Shown here: piece after piece, positions 1-6,285 of the stretch | How the letters are laid out: each line of letters starts with the position of its first letter | How positions within the stretch are numbered: the first letter of the stretch is position 1 | Source: an uncultured Gemella sp. | GTDB taxonomy: Bacteria; Bacillota; Bacilli; Staphylococcales; Gemellaceae | NCBI GenBank assembly: GCA_945869755.1 | Contig: CAMBPW010000036.1 | Coordinates: 1-9,058, forward strand | Direction: 5' to 3' | DNA length: 9,058 nt | Program-made: the position numbers and the translations under genes | Notes under the pieces: model-generated | Seen by the model: only the letters and a program-made list of their open reading frames with translations | Databases searched by the model: none | What the model was told of the DNA's origin: nothing

Positions 1-71
1 TAATAGCTAGTATTATTCCAGCTAGAATGGCAGCTAAGAAAAATCCAGTAGAAGCGTTACGTACAGAATAA
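1..71 (+). CDS. ABC transporter permease, FtsX/MacB type (3' end only)
   Basis: Only the last 22 codons are present; the first complete codon is at 3 and the TAA stop is 69-71. The readable C-terminus is IASIIPARMAAKKNPVEALR followed by TE. This matches the typical ending of FtsX/MacB-type permeases, where the last transmembrane helix is followed by a cytoplasmic 'PA-x-x-A-A-x-x-x-P-[IV]-E-A-L-R' segment. Such proteins pair with a LolD/MacB-like ATPase to export peptides or lipids or to act in bacitracin-type resistance and signalling. The substrate cannot be told from this fragment. A strong terminator begins directly after the stop codon, so this gene closes its operon. The family call rests on one short but characteristic motif. 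Confidence 0.8.
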   Translation, partial: IASIIPARMAAKKNPVEALRTE

Positions 72-119
72 AATAAAATGATTGTAATAAAATTTATATT
101 TTATTACAATCATTTTATT
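72..119 (+). terminator. Perfect 22-bp palindrome terminator
   Basis: Bases 72-93 are an exact reverse complement of 98-119, with a 4-nt loop (94-97, TTAT). The stem is almost entirely A/T with only two G-C pairs per arm, and the right arm supplies the T-rich tail. It starts one base after the permease stop codon. Its symmetry would let it work in both directions. Confidence 0.75.
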
Positions 120-121
120 AA

Positions 122-150
122 TTGTAAAAATTATCATTTTGTTGTATAAT
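122..150 (+). promoter_or_regulatory. Promoter of the five-span membrane protein gene
   Basis: TTGTAA at 122-127 and TATAAT at 145-150 are separated by exactly 17 bp. The -10 is a perfect consensus and the -35 keeps the TTG. Transcription would start near 157, giving a leader of about 25 nt. No operator-like repeat is visible around it. Confidence 0.75.
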
Positions 151-168
151 AGTTATAGATAAATAAAA

Positions 169-173
169 AGGAG
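169..173 (+). promoter_or_regulatory. Ribosome binding site that sets the start at 182
   Basis: AGGAG lies 8 nt before the ATG at 182. The in-frame GTG at 173 overlaps this site and has no Shine-Dalgarno of its own, so the ATG is the supported start. Confidence 0.75.
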
Positions 174-181
174 TGATATTT

Positions 182-901
182 ATGTACAATGGAATATTCT
201 TTATGTTTTTAACAACTATTTTTTTAACAATATTATTAGTTTATTTAGTTGTATCTATTCAACAAGTTTTTATTTTTAAAACATTAGGGCTTAGTGCAGG
301 ATTAGCATTTATTCCAATTTATTCTACGTATAGAATTTTAAAAGAATATAAAGGAAGAGTATATAAACGAAATTGGGGAATGTTATTTTTATCTATTTTT
401 CCAATATCATTAATAGCGATATTTATTGCATTTAAGTTTTATTTTGAACAATGGAATAATATTATAGATTACATTGGTAATAATATAGGTAGTGTATTTA
501 TAGTTGTAATAGTGTTTATTATAATAGGAGTTATTTCTGCTATTGTTAATTTTCTTTTAATGTACCCACTTATGTACACTAAAAATTTGAAAATAGTTTT
601 TATAGTTGTGTTCGTAAGTAATTTGCTAACTCAGTTCGTATTTAAGAGTGAATCTACGATATATAGTTTGTTTTCGTTATTTACGTTTGTATTCTACATT
701 ACAATTTCTTATCTAAATTATTCTAAAGTAAAATCTGGTGAAAAAAGAACTGTACAAAAATTAGATTCTGCAACTATGTCAGATAAAGAAATTGGAGTAA
801 TTTTATCTTCTCGTAATAAAATGTTAATTCAAGATGTGAGTTTTGAAAATAATTCAGAATCAACAAATAATAACGAAGAAAGTTCAGAATTTTACATTTA
901 A
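182..901 (+). CDS. Multi-span membrane protein of unknown function
   Basis: A 239-residue protein I do not recognise. Hydrophobic stretches at about residues 5-29, 66-86, 104-130, 137-155 and 159-179 suggest five membrane spans. Between the first two is a basic loop with the sequence FIPIYSTYRILKEYKGR. A 'IPIY-x-x-Y' loop after the first span also occurs in the DUF5684-like small membrane proteins, but this is a weak resemblance. The last 60 residues are hydrophilic and end in an Asn/Ser/Glu-rich stretch (about 221-237), probably a disordered tail. The basic residues around 180-192 suggest it is cytoplasmic. There is no signal peptidase site and no catalytic motif. It has its own promoter and terminator, so it is monocistronic. 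The start is chosen at ATG 182 because AGGAG sits 8 nt upstream. Confidence 0.85.
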   Translation: MYNGIFFMFLTTIFLTILLVYLVVSIQQVFIFKTLGLSAGLAFIPIYSTYRILKEYKGRVYKRNWGMLFLSIFPISLIAIFIAFKFYFEQWNNIIDYIGNNIGSVFIVVIVFIIIGVISAIVNFLLMYPLMYTKNLKIVFIVVFVSNLLTQFVFKSESTIYSLFSLFTFVFYITISYLNYSKVKSGEKRTVQKLDSATMSDKEIGVILSSRNKMLIQDVSFENNSESTNNNEESSEFYI

Positions 902-936
902 AATTTAATATTCAATTTAATATTTTTTATTTCAAT

Positions 937-980
937 AAATAAGTCTATGTTAGAAAATTTAACATAGATTTATTTTTTTT
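937..980 (+). terminator. Intrinsic terminator after the membrane protein gene
   Basis: The 16-nt arms 937-952 and 960-975 pair throughout with one G-U wobble (943 with 969). The loop is 7 nt (GAAAATT). A run of T follows (976-980, then a second T run after one A). It separates the membrane protein gene from the symporter gene. Confidence 0.85.
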
Positions 981-993
981 ATTTTTTTATAGT
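965..993 (+). promoter_or_regulatory. Possible promoter of the symporter gene
   Basis: TAGATT at 965-970 and TATAGT at 988-993 are 17 bp apart, about 39 nt before the symporter ATG. The -35 lies inside the right arm of the upstream terminator. The match is weak, but a promoter is needed here because the upstream terminator is strong. No riboswitch-sized leader is present. Confidence 0.35.
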
Positions 994-1031
994 AACATAC
1001 AAAAGTAAGAAATTTAATTAGGAGGATTAAA

Positions 1032-2468
1032 ATGATTGATAAATTTTTAGAAATATTGTTTTTATTAAGCGATTTTATGTGGACTTATTTTTTAATAGGG
1101 CTTATTTTAATTACAGGAATTTACTTTACGTTAGGAACTAAAGGTGTTCAAGTAACGTATTTAAAAGAAATGTTTAAACTTATAAAAGAAAAACCGAAAA
1201 AAGATAAAGACGGAAATGTAAAAGGAGTTTCTGCCTTCCAGGCATTTACTATTTCAGCGGCTTCTCGTGTAGGAACAGGAACCATTGCAGGAGTTGCGAT
1301 TGCGATTGCGTTAGGAGGGCCGGGTTCAGTATTTTGGATGTGGTTAGTTGCAATTTTTGGTGGAGCATCATCATTTGCAGAATCTGCACTTGCACAAGTT
1401 TACAAAGTTCGTGATAAAAAAGGTTTATTCCGTGGTGGGCCTGCATATTACATGGAAAAAGGTCTTGGACAAAAATGGATGGGAGTTTTATTTGCTGTAG
1501 TAATTTCTATAACTTACGGATTTGCATTTAATTCGGTACAGACAAATACTATTGCACAATCACTTGCAGTTTATAATATTGACTCAAAAATTGTAGGAAT
1601 AGCTTTATTTATTTTAACAGTATTTGTAATTTTTGGTGGATTAAAAAATATTGTTAAAGTTACAGAATGGTTAGTTCCAGTTATGGCATTAATTTATTTA
1701 GTAATTGTATTTATAATTATGGTAATGAACTATGACAAAATTCCTGGATTAATTATGCAAATTGTAAAAGCTGCTTTTGGACTTGAACAAGTTGGTGGCG
1801 GAGTTATCGGTTTAGGTACGGCTGTTTTACTTGGAGTAAAACGTGGTATGTTTACAAATGAAGCTGGTCTTGGTTCTACACCTAATGCTGCTGCTACTGC
1901 TGATAGTACACATCCTGCAAAACAAGGATTAATTCAAACTTTAGGTGTTTATTTTGATACTTGTTTAGTATGTACAGCTACTGCATTTTTAATTTTACTT
2001 TATCCAGGTCTTGAATATGGAAATACAAAATTACAAGGTATTCAATTAACTCAAGCTGCTCTTACTTCTCAAATAGGAAGTATCGGAACGATATTTTTGA
2101 TTGTTGCAATATTTTTATTTGGATATAGTTCTGTAGTAGGAAATTATTATTACGGAGAAACTAATATCCAATATTTAAGTGATAAAAAATGGCCGATAAA
2201 TGTGTATCGTGCAATTTGTTGTATATTTGTTTATTTAGGAAGTGTTGCCGACTTAGATTTAGTTTGGGCGGCGGCAGATGTTACGATGGGAATAATGACT
2301 ACACTTAATTTAATTGCTATTATTGGTTTATCAAGTGTAGTATATGTTGTATTAAAAGATTATGTAGTTCAACATAAGCAAGGAAAAGACCCGCATTTTT
2401 ATTTAGATAATTTACCAATAAAAATTGATAATGCAGAATGTTGGGAAAATAAACCAGAAGAAAAATAA
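1032..2468 (+). CDS. Sodium:alanine/glycine symporter (AGCS family)
   Basis: A 478-residue polytopic membrane protein of the alanine or glycine:cation symporter family (AlsT/YaaJ/DagA type), of normal family length. It imports Ala and/or Gly with Na+ (or H+). Visible signatures are the SRVGTGTIAGVAIAI segment (78-92), the family signature GGPGSVFWMW at 95-104, FRGGPAYYMEKGLG at 133-146, and KRGMFTNEAGLGS at 270-282 followed by PNAAATAD (284-291) and the conserved 'HPAKQGL-x-Q-x-L-G-V-x-x-D-T' (294-310). About ten or more hydrophobic spans are distributed from residue 17 to 443. The first substrate-region motif reads GTGTI (81-85), where I recall GTGNI in many relatives. ATG 1032 is supported by AGGAGG at 1020-1025, 6 nt upstream. 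The gene stands alone between two terminators. Substrate preference (Ala, Gly or Gln) cannot be decided from sequence. Confidence 0.95.
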   Translation: MIDKFLEILFLLSDFMWTYFLIGLILITGIYFTLGTKGVQVTYLKEMFKLIKEKPKKDKDGNVKGVSAFQAFTISAASRVGTGTIAGVAIAIALGGPGSVFWMWLVAIFGGASSFAESALAQVYKVRDKKGLFRGGPAYYMEKGLGQKWMGVLFAVVISITYGFAFNSVQTNTIAQSLAVYNIDSKIVGIALFILTVFVIFGGLKNIVKVTEWLVPVMALIYLVIVFIIMVMNYDKIPGLIMQIVKAAFGLEQVGGGVIGLGTAVLLGVKRGMFTNEAGLGSTPNAAATADSTHPAKQGLIQTLGVYFDTCLVCTATAFLILLYPGLEYGNTKLQGIQLTQAALTSQIGSIGTIFLIVAIFLFGYSSVVGNYYYGETNIQYLSDKKWPINVYRAICCIFVYLGSVADLDLVWAAADVTMGIMTTLNLIAIIGLSSVVYVVLKDYVVQHKQGKDPHFYLDNLPIKIDNAECWENKPEEK

Positions 2469-2481
2469 AATATAGAAATAT

Positions 2482-2523
2482 CCTATACATTAAATTTTGT
2501 AATGTATAGGTTTTTCTTTTTTT
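2482..2523 (+). terminator. Intrinsic terminator after the symporter gene
   Basis: A perfect 11-bp stem, CCTATACATTA (2482-2492) with its complement at 2500-2510, closes a 7-nt loop. TTTTTCTTTTTTT follows directly. This is a textbook Rho-independent terminator 13 nt after the stop codon. Confidence 0.92.
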
Positions 2524-2598
2524 ATAATTAAATTTTGTTATTTTTAACTGGTATAAATAATTAGTTTTTAAAAATATTGTATAAAAATATTTTTAATA

Positions 2599-2627
2599 TA
2601 GATAATAGATAATTTGTATGATAAAAT
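2599..2627 (+). promoter_or_regulatory. Extended -10 promoter of the rhodanese gene
   Basis: TGATAAAAT (2619-2627) is an extended -10 element, TG-N-TAAAAT. TAGATA at 2599-2604 is a weak -35 at 17-bp spacing. An alternative pair just upstream is TTGTAT (2577-2582) with GATAAT (2601-2606) at 18 bp. The ribosome binding site AGGAGG is at 2647-2652, 8 nt before the ATG. The rest of this 192-bp gap holds only the preceding terminator and AT-rich sequence. Confidence 0.5.
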
Positions 2628-2660
2628 TGTTTATGGGAGATTATAGAGGAGGATTTTACA

Positions 2661-3383
2661 ATGGTAATTTTGAAATATATTTTAATTGCATTGTTAATAA
2701 TTTTATTTTCGCTTTACCTATTTTGGTTAAAATTAAAAAAAGGAAAGGGTGGCAGAATAGCAGGAAGTGAAGTAGAAAAAAAATCTTACGAAGAAGCTTT
2801 AGTAGTAGATGTTCGTTGGAATAAAGAATATGCCAGAGGTCATTCTGTAAATGCTATTAATATTCCGATAAAAATATTAAGAGATGGAAGTAAAATTTTA
2901 GACAGTTACAAAGATAAAGATATTATTTTATATTGTGTTGTTGATGTTACATCACGAAATACAGAAAAAATATTGCGTGAACGTGGCTTTAAAAAACTTC
3001 ATATTGGGGACGGAGTTAAACAATATAATTATGGGAATCCAGGTTTTAAAAATGTCATAATGGCAGAGATGAAATATTTGCGTACAGTTACAAAACATAT
3101 TTTATTAAATGTCGGAAATGTTGAGTTGGAAAAAATAGAAAAGAAAGCAAATTTAAATAATTTATTAGAAGTTGTAGAAGAAATAAATGAAGATATTACT
3201 ATTATAGTTTATAGTGATAAAGCAGAAGATTCGTTAGAAGCTAGTAAAATTTTAACTGAAAATGGGAAAAAGGTAATAAATTTAATTGAACCTATGGATT
3301 TAAAAAAATATACTTTTACACCATTAAACAAAAAAGATTTTCCTGATGTACCAGTAGATGAACAAATATCAGATTGTGGTTGA
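2661..3383 (+). CDS. Membrane-anchored rhodanese-like protein, probably two domains
   Basis: A 240-residue protein. Residues 4-23 form one membrane span, followed by KLKKGKGGR, which places the rest in the cytoplasm. Residues 40-125 are a rhodanese (sulfurtransferase) domain: ALVVDVRWNKEYARGHSVNAINIP (46-69, CH2A-like) and ILYC with the candidate catalytic Cys92. The loop after it is CVVDVTSR, longer than the usual C-x4-R loop of single-domain rhodaneses, so sulfur transfer is not certain. Residues 140-215 look like a second copy of the fold (HILLNV at 146-151, then IIVYSDKAEDSLEASKIL at 181-198 and GKKVINL at 202-208), but the catalytic position carries Ser185, so this half should be inactive. 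The anchored N-terminal half resembles YqhL-type proteins of Bacillus. The next gene starts 50 bp downstream with no terminator, so the two may be co-transcribed. The partner or substrate is unknown. Confidence 0.85.
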   Translation: MVILKYILIALLIILFSLYLFWLKLKKGKGGRIAGSEVEKKSYEEALVVDVRWNKEYARGHSVNAINIPIKILRDGSKILDSYKDKDIILYCVVDVTSRNTEKILRERGFKKLHIGDGVKQYNYGNPGFKNVIMAEMKYLRTVTKHILLNVGNVELEKIEKKANLNNLLEVVEEINEDITIIVYSDKAEDSLEASKILTENGKKVINLIEPMDLKKYTFTPLNKKDFPDVPVDEQISDCG

Positions 3384-3385
3384 AA

Positions 3386-3415
3386 TTAAAAAATTAAGAT
3401 AGGTTATCTTATAAT
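3386..3415 (+). promoter_or_regulatory. Possible internal promoter before the glycosyltransferase gene
   Basis: TATAAT at 3410-3415 is a perfect -10. TTAAAA at 3386-3391, 18 bp upstream, is a poor -35. The glycosyltransferase may therefore have its own promoter as well as read-through from the rhodanese gene. The ribosome binding site is a weak AGAGG at 3423-3427. Confidence 0.35.
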
Positions 3416-3433
3416 AAAATTAAGAGGTAAATA

Positions 3434-4654
3434 ATGAAAGTATTACACGTTTTAGCACAATTACCACAAAGAACAGGTAGTGGTGTATATTTTACAAATT
3501 TAGTTGAAGGATTAAAAAAATATAACGATATTGAACAAGCCTGTTTATACGGAACAACTAAAGATTATGATATAAATATTTTAGAAAAAAAATATCAGTA
3601 TGAAGTAGTTTTTGAAAGTGAAAAATTACCATTTCCTATTGCAGGAATGAGTGATGTTATGCCATATAAAAATACCATTTATTCAGAAATGACAGAAGAA
3701 ATGTTAAATATTTGGCAGAAAAATTTTCGTGAACAACTTGAAAAAATAAAAGAAGAATTTAATCCTGATGTAATTATTACACATCATTTGTGGATATTAA
3801 GTTCAATTGTTTGTGAAATTTTTAATGACAAAAAAATAATTGGAATTTGTCATAATACTGATATTCGACAGGCAGAAAAACATCCACATATTAAAGAAAG
3901 ATATGTAACAAATTTATTGCGTCTTGATAAAATATTATCTTTAAGTGATGCACAAATAGAAGATATTGTAAAAGTTTATAATTATGATAGAGAAAATATT
4001 CAGAATATAGGAGCAGGATATAGTGAAAAAATATTTTATCCTTTAACTGAATACAAGAAAAAAGACAAAGTAGAGTTAGTTTATGCAGGTAAATTTGATG
4101 AATCTAAAGGATTTTATGAACTAATTAAAGCATTTAAAGTTTTAGTAGAAAAAAACGAGAATGTTACACTAGATTTAATAGGACTTGCTCGTGATGAAGA
4201 TAAAGAACGTATTGAAATTGCAACTTCTGACATAAAAAATTTAAAAATTTATAACGTAGCTAGTCAAAAAGAACTTGCAGATGTTTTGAGAACAAAAGAT
4301 ATATTTATTTTACCTTCATATTTTGAAGGGTTAGGACTAATTGCAGTAGAAGCATTAGGAAGTGGATTAAGAGCTGTTACTACAAACATTGAAGGGCTTA
4401 TAGAATTTTTAGGAGAAAAAGTAAATAATTCTGAAGTTATTGAATATGTAGAAATGCCGACAATTTATGATACTGATAAAGCAGTTGAGGAAGAAAAACC
4501 TGCATTTGTTAATAGATTAATTAATAAATTAGAATTGCAAATAGAAAGAACTAAATCATCAAGACCGTTACCAGAAGAAATTTTTAAAGAAATTACAAAA
4601 CATTCTTGGAAAGAAAAAATAGAAACACTTTATGAAATTATAAATACAAAATAA
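3434..4654 (+). CDS. Glycosyltransferase, GT4-like (GT-B fold)
   Basis: A 406-residue cytoplasmic or membrane-associated retaining glycosyltransferase that would transfer sugar from a nucleotide-sugar donor. The N-terminal Rossmann half begins MKVLHVLAQLPQRTGSGVYF, with the donor-loop glycines and a 'G-V-x-x' helix start, and contains DVIITHHLWILSS (112-124) and ICHNTDIRQ (138-146). The C-terminal half has the family features VYAGKFDESKGFYELIKAF (216-234; K220 and K225 in the phosphate-contact positions) and the E-x7-E motif E298-GLGLIAV-E306, in PSYFEGLGLIAVEALGSG. There are no transmembrane spans. Length is normal for GT4. The acceptor is not predictable: glycolipid, capsule or wall polymer, or protein are all possible. 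It follows the rhodanese gene and is not inside an obvious polysaccharide cluster. The start is ATG 3434 with AGAGG 6 nt upstream. Confidence 0.9.
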   Translation: MKVLHVLAQLPQRTGSGVYFTNLVEGLKKYNDIEQACLYGTTKDYDINILEKKYQYEVVFESEKLPFPIAGMSDVMPYKNTIYSEMTEEMLNIWQKNFREQLEKIKEEFNPDVIITHHLWILSSIVCEIFNDKKIIGICHNTDIRQAEKHPHIKERYVTNLLRLDKILSLSDAQIEDIVKVYNYDRENIQNIGAGYSEKIFYPLTEYKKKDKVELVYAGKFDESKGFYELIKAFKVLVEKNENVTLDLIGLARDEDKERIEIATSDIKNLKIYNVASQKELADVLRTKDIFILPSYFEGLGLIAVEALGSGLRAVTTNIEGLIEFLGEKVNNSEVIEYVEMPTIYDTDKAVEEEKPAFVNRLINKLELQIERTKSSRPLPEEIFKEITKHSWKEKIETLYEIINTK

Positions 4655-4657
4655 CAT

Positions 4658-4720
4658 AAAATGGAGCGATTCAAAATCATGATTTCAAAAAAATCAATTT
4701 TGACGAGTCGCTCCATTTTT
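4658..4720. terminator. Long compound hairpin, probable bidirectional terminator
   Basis: An outer 12-bp stem (4658-4669 with 4708-4719, core TGGAGCGA/TCGCTCCA) is followed by an asymmetric internal loop. Then come a 7-bp stem (4671-4677 with 4697-4703) and, after a 2-nt bulge, a 6-bp stem (4680-4685 with 4691-4696) around a 5-nt loop. T runs flank it: TTTTT on the plus strand, and a T-rich stretch on the minus strand. It lies between two converging genes, and its right edge touches the last base of the murB stop codon. Confidence 0.85.
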
Positions 4721-5621
4721 ATTCTCCAATAATTTTAACTTCACGTTCAAGTTTTACATTACTATTTTCAAAAACTCTCTTCTGAACTTCTTTTATTAAT
4801 TTTTTATAATCTTCACACGTTGCGTTGCCGATATTTATGATAAAGCCTGCGTGTTTTTTTGAAACTTGTGCGTCTCCAATAGTTAAACCTTGACAAGTTG
4901 CATCTTGAATTAATTTTCCTGCAAAGTGGCCTTCAGGTCTTTTAAAAACAGATCCGCAAGATGGATATTCTAGTGGTTGTTTATCTTCACGAAGTTTATT
5001 AAGTTCATTTACTTTGTTAATAATTTCTTCTTTATTGCCATGCTCTAATTGAAAATACACTTTAGTAATAATTTCTTTATTTTCTTGAATTATTGAATGA
5101 CGATATGAAAATTGCATTTCTTCATTTGTATAAATTTTTCTATTACCAAATTTATTAAGAGTTTCAACTTTTATTACTACATCTTTCATTTCTCCGCCAT
5201 AAGCACCAGCATTCATAAAAATAGCACCGCCGATACTTCCAGGAATACCACAAGCAAACTCTAAATTAGTAAGTTGTTTTTCGATTAAAAAATTCGTTAA
5301 ATCTTTAAGAGTAGCACCGGCTTCACAGCTAACAATATTGTTTTCTAGCAGTTCTATTTCATTCATATTACTAGTTATTACAGTGATACCACGTATTCCA
5401 TTGTCAGAAATTAAAACGTTAGATCCGTTACCTAAAATAGTAATAGAAATATTTTTTTCATTAGCAAGTTTAATTATTTTTTCTAAATCTGATTTACTAG
5501 CTATTAATATTAAAACGTCAGCTAGACCTCCAGTTTTTGTGTAAGAATAATTTTTTAAAGGTTCATTATATTTAACTAAACTATTTTCTAATATATTTTC
5601 CAAATTTAAATTTTTTAACAT
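4719..5621 (-). CDS. murB: UDP-N-acetylenolpyruvoylglucosamine reductase (MurB)
   Basis: A 300-residue cytoplasmic FAD enzyme that reduces UDP-GlcNAc-enolpyruvate to UDP-MurNAc with NADPH, the second committed step of peptidoglycan precursor synthesis. The FAD-binding half shows YTKTGGLADV (27-36), ILGNGSNVLI (62-71) and CGIPGSIGGAIFMNAGAYGGE (124-144). The substrate half shows FSYRHS (171-176), where R174 is in the active-site Arg position, and PSCGSVFKRPEGHFAGKLI (220-238), in which Ser224 is the proton donor. The C-terminal LEREVKIIG (291-299) carries the catalytic Glu, probably E294. Length and layout fit the shorter type II MurB. The ATG at 5621-5619 has GAGG 7 nt upstream, and that site lies inside the end of the preceding GrpB-like gene, which overlaps murB by 7 nt. 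The two should be one transcript with coupled translation. The transcript ends in the shared hairpin that abuts its stop codon. Confidence 0.97.
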   Translation of the reverse strand: MLKNLNLENILENSLVKYNEPLKNYSYTKTGGLADVLILIASKSDLEKIIKLANEKNISITILGNGSNVLISDNGIRGITVITSNMNEIELLENNIVSCEAGATLKDLTNFLIEKQLTNLEFACGIPGSIGGAIFMNAGAYGGEMKDVVIKVETLNKFGNRKIYTNEEMQFSYRHSIIQENKEIITKVYFQLEHGNKEEIINKVNELNKLREDKQPLEYPSCGSVFKRPEGHFAGKLIQDATCQGLTIGDAQVSKKHAGFIINIGNATCEDYKKLIKEVQKRVFENSNVKLEREVKIIGE

Positions 5622-6139
5622 TTATTCGCCTCATTAAGTTTTCTTTTAATAAAAATATTTTTTTCTTTTCTTAATTGCTTGAAATTAGTTGAAATATTTT
5701 CTTTTTTGAAATTTTGGTATGCTTCAAAAAAACTTTCATTTTGCATTAACAAATTGTGAAAAGTTAAAAACTCATTGTGCATTTTAGAATTTTTTTGGAC
5801 GATAAATAATTTTACGTCATATTCCATAGTTGAGAAATTAGAAATTTTCCAGTAAGTTACTACACCTTTATTTTCATGGGCAACTCGATGATAATTCAAA
5901 TTATTTAATCTCTTTTCATCAAAACTCGTAATTTCATGCAAATTTTCTACAATAACTAAAATATCAACTACTTCTTCACCAAAACTATTAATTATAGAAG
6001 TAGAGCCTATATGGATAAATTCACAGTATGGCATTTTAGGAATATCTATTATATTTTGAATTTCCGAAACGAAAATCGGCTCATAATTTTTATTTTTAAT
6101 ATATTGCTTTTTAATTTCTCTTTTCATTATAATTCTCAT
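5615..6139 (-). CDS. Diverged GrpB-family (UPF0157) protein
   Basis: A 174-residue protein with a GrpB/UPF0157 nucleotidyltransferase-like fold. The clearest sign is FIHIGSTSI (41-49) followed by VVDILVIVENL (57-67), the family's 'HIGST...DI-x-V-x-V' core. The helical tail FLTFHNLLMQNESFFEAYQNFKK (124-146) corresponds to the usual 'F-R-D-x-L-R...Y-x-x-L-K' segment. It departs from the family in two places: the 'G-L-x-A-K-P-I-I-D' stretch reads NSFGEEVVD (51-59), losing the Lys-Pro, and the usual 'H-L-H-V' strand reads YDVKLFIV (107-114). If the family activity needs those residues, this copy may not have it. The biochemical role of GrpB proteins is poorly defined. Its last codons carry the murB ribosome binding site, and its stop overlaps the murB start. 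No clear ribosome binding site precedes either ATG 6139 or the in-frame ATG at 6127, so the start is uncertain by four codons. Confidence 0.8.
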   Translation of the reverse strand: MRIIMKREIKKQYIKNKNYEPIFVSEIQNIIDIPKMPYCEFIHIGSTSIINSFGEEVVDILVIVENLHEITSFDEKRLNNLNYHRVAHENKGVVTYWKISNFSTMEYDVKLFIVQKNSKMHNEFLTFHNLLMQNESFFEAYQNFKKENISTNFKQLRKEKNIFIKRKLNEANKC

Positions 6140-6160
6140 TCTAATAATACATTCTTAATA

Positions 6161-6189
6161 ATTATAGATTTAATTTTAAAAAATGTAAA
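6161..6189 (-). promoter_or_regulatory. Promoter of the grpB-like/murB operon
   Basis: On the minus strand, TTTACA (6189-6184) and TATAAT (6166-6161) are exactly 17 bp apart. Transcription would start near 6154, leaving a leader of only about 15 nt before ATG 6139 or 27 nt before ATG 6127, with no good Shine-Dalgarno. It faces away from the PBP promoter, whose -35 begins 25 bp away. Confidence 0.75.
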
Positions 6190-6213
6190 GTAAAGTTTAT
6201 AAATAATTAAAAA

Positions 6214-6242
6214 TTGCATTTTTCTTTTTTTTTTTATACAAT
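6214..6242 (+). promoter_or_regulatory. Candidate PBP promoter with a T11 tract in its spacer
   Basis: TTGCAT (6214-6219) and TACAAT (6237-6242) are 17 bp apart. The spacer is nearly all T and includes an uninterrupted run of 11 T (6225-6235). TATAAA (6242-6247) is an alternative -10 without a matching -35. The ribosome binding site for the downstream gene is AAGGA (6272-6276), 9 nt before ATG 6286. The rest of the 146-bp divergent gap is AT-rich, with no clear operator. Confidence 0.45.
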
Positions 6243-6285
6243 ATAAATTGAATAGTTATGTAAAAATATTTAAGGAAGAAATCGT

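Noticed and set aside
173..181. GTG start at 173 giving a 242-residue membrane protein
   Set aside because: The GTG overlaps the AGGAG ribosome binding site that serves the ATG at 182, and it has no site of its own.
902..1031. Glycine riboswitch or T-box leader before the symporter gene
   Set aside because: Only about 50 nt separate the upstream terminator from the ATG, and no paired aptamer or T-box sequence is visible.
1249..1446. 65-codon reading frame on the minus strand
   Set aside because: It lies wholly inside the well-supported symporter gene, has no ribosome binding site and its sequence resembles no protein.
3396..3410. Small AAGATA/TATCTT hairpin as a terminator between the rhodanese and glycosyltransferase genes
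   Set aside because: The stem is only 6 bp, all but one pair per arm is A-T, and no T run follows.
5338..5544. 68-codon plus-strand reading frame
   Set aside because: It is antisense to murB, and its Ile/Ser/Leu-rich composition is what reverse-reading AT-rich coding DNA produces.
6011..6193. 60-codon plus-strand reading frame across the divergent region
   Set aside because: It is antisense to the GrpB-like gene and its promoter, and no ribosome binding site precedes it.
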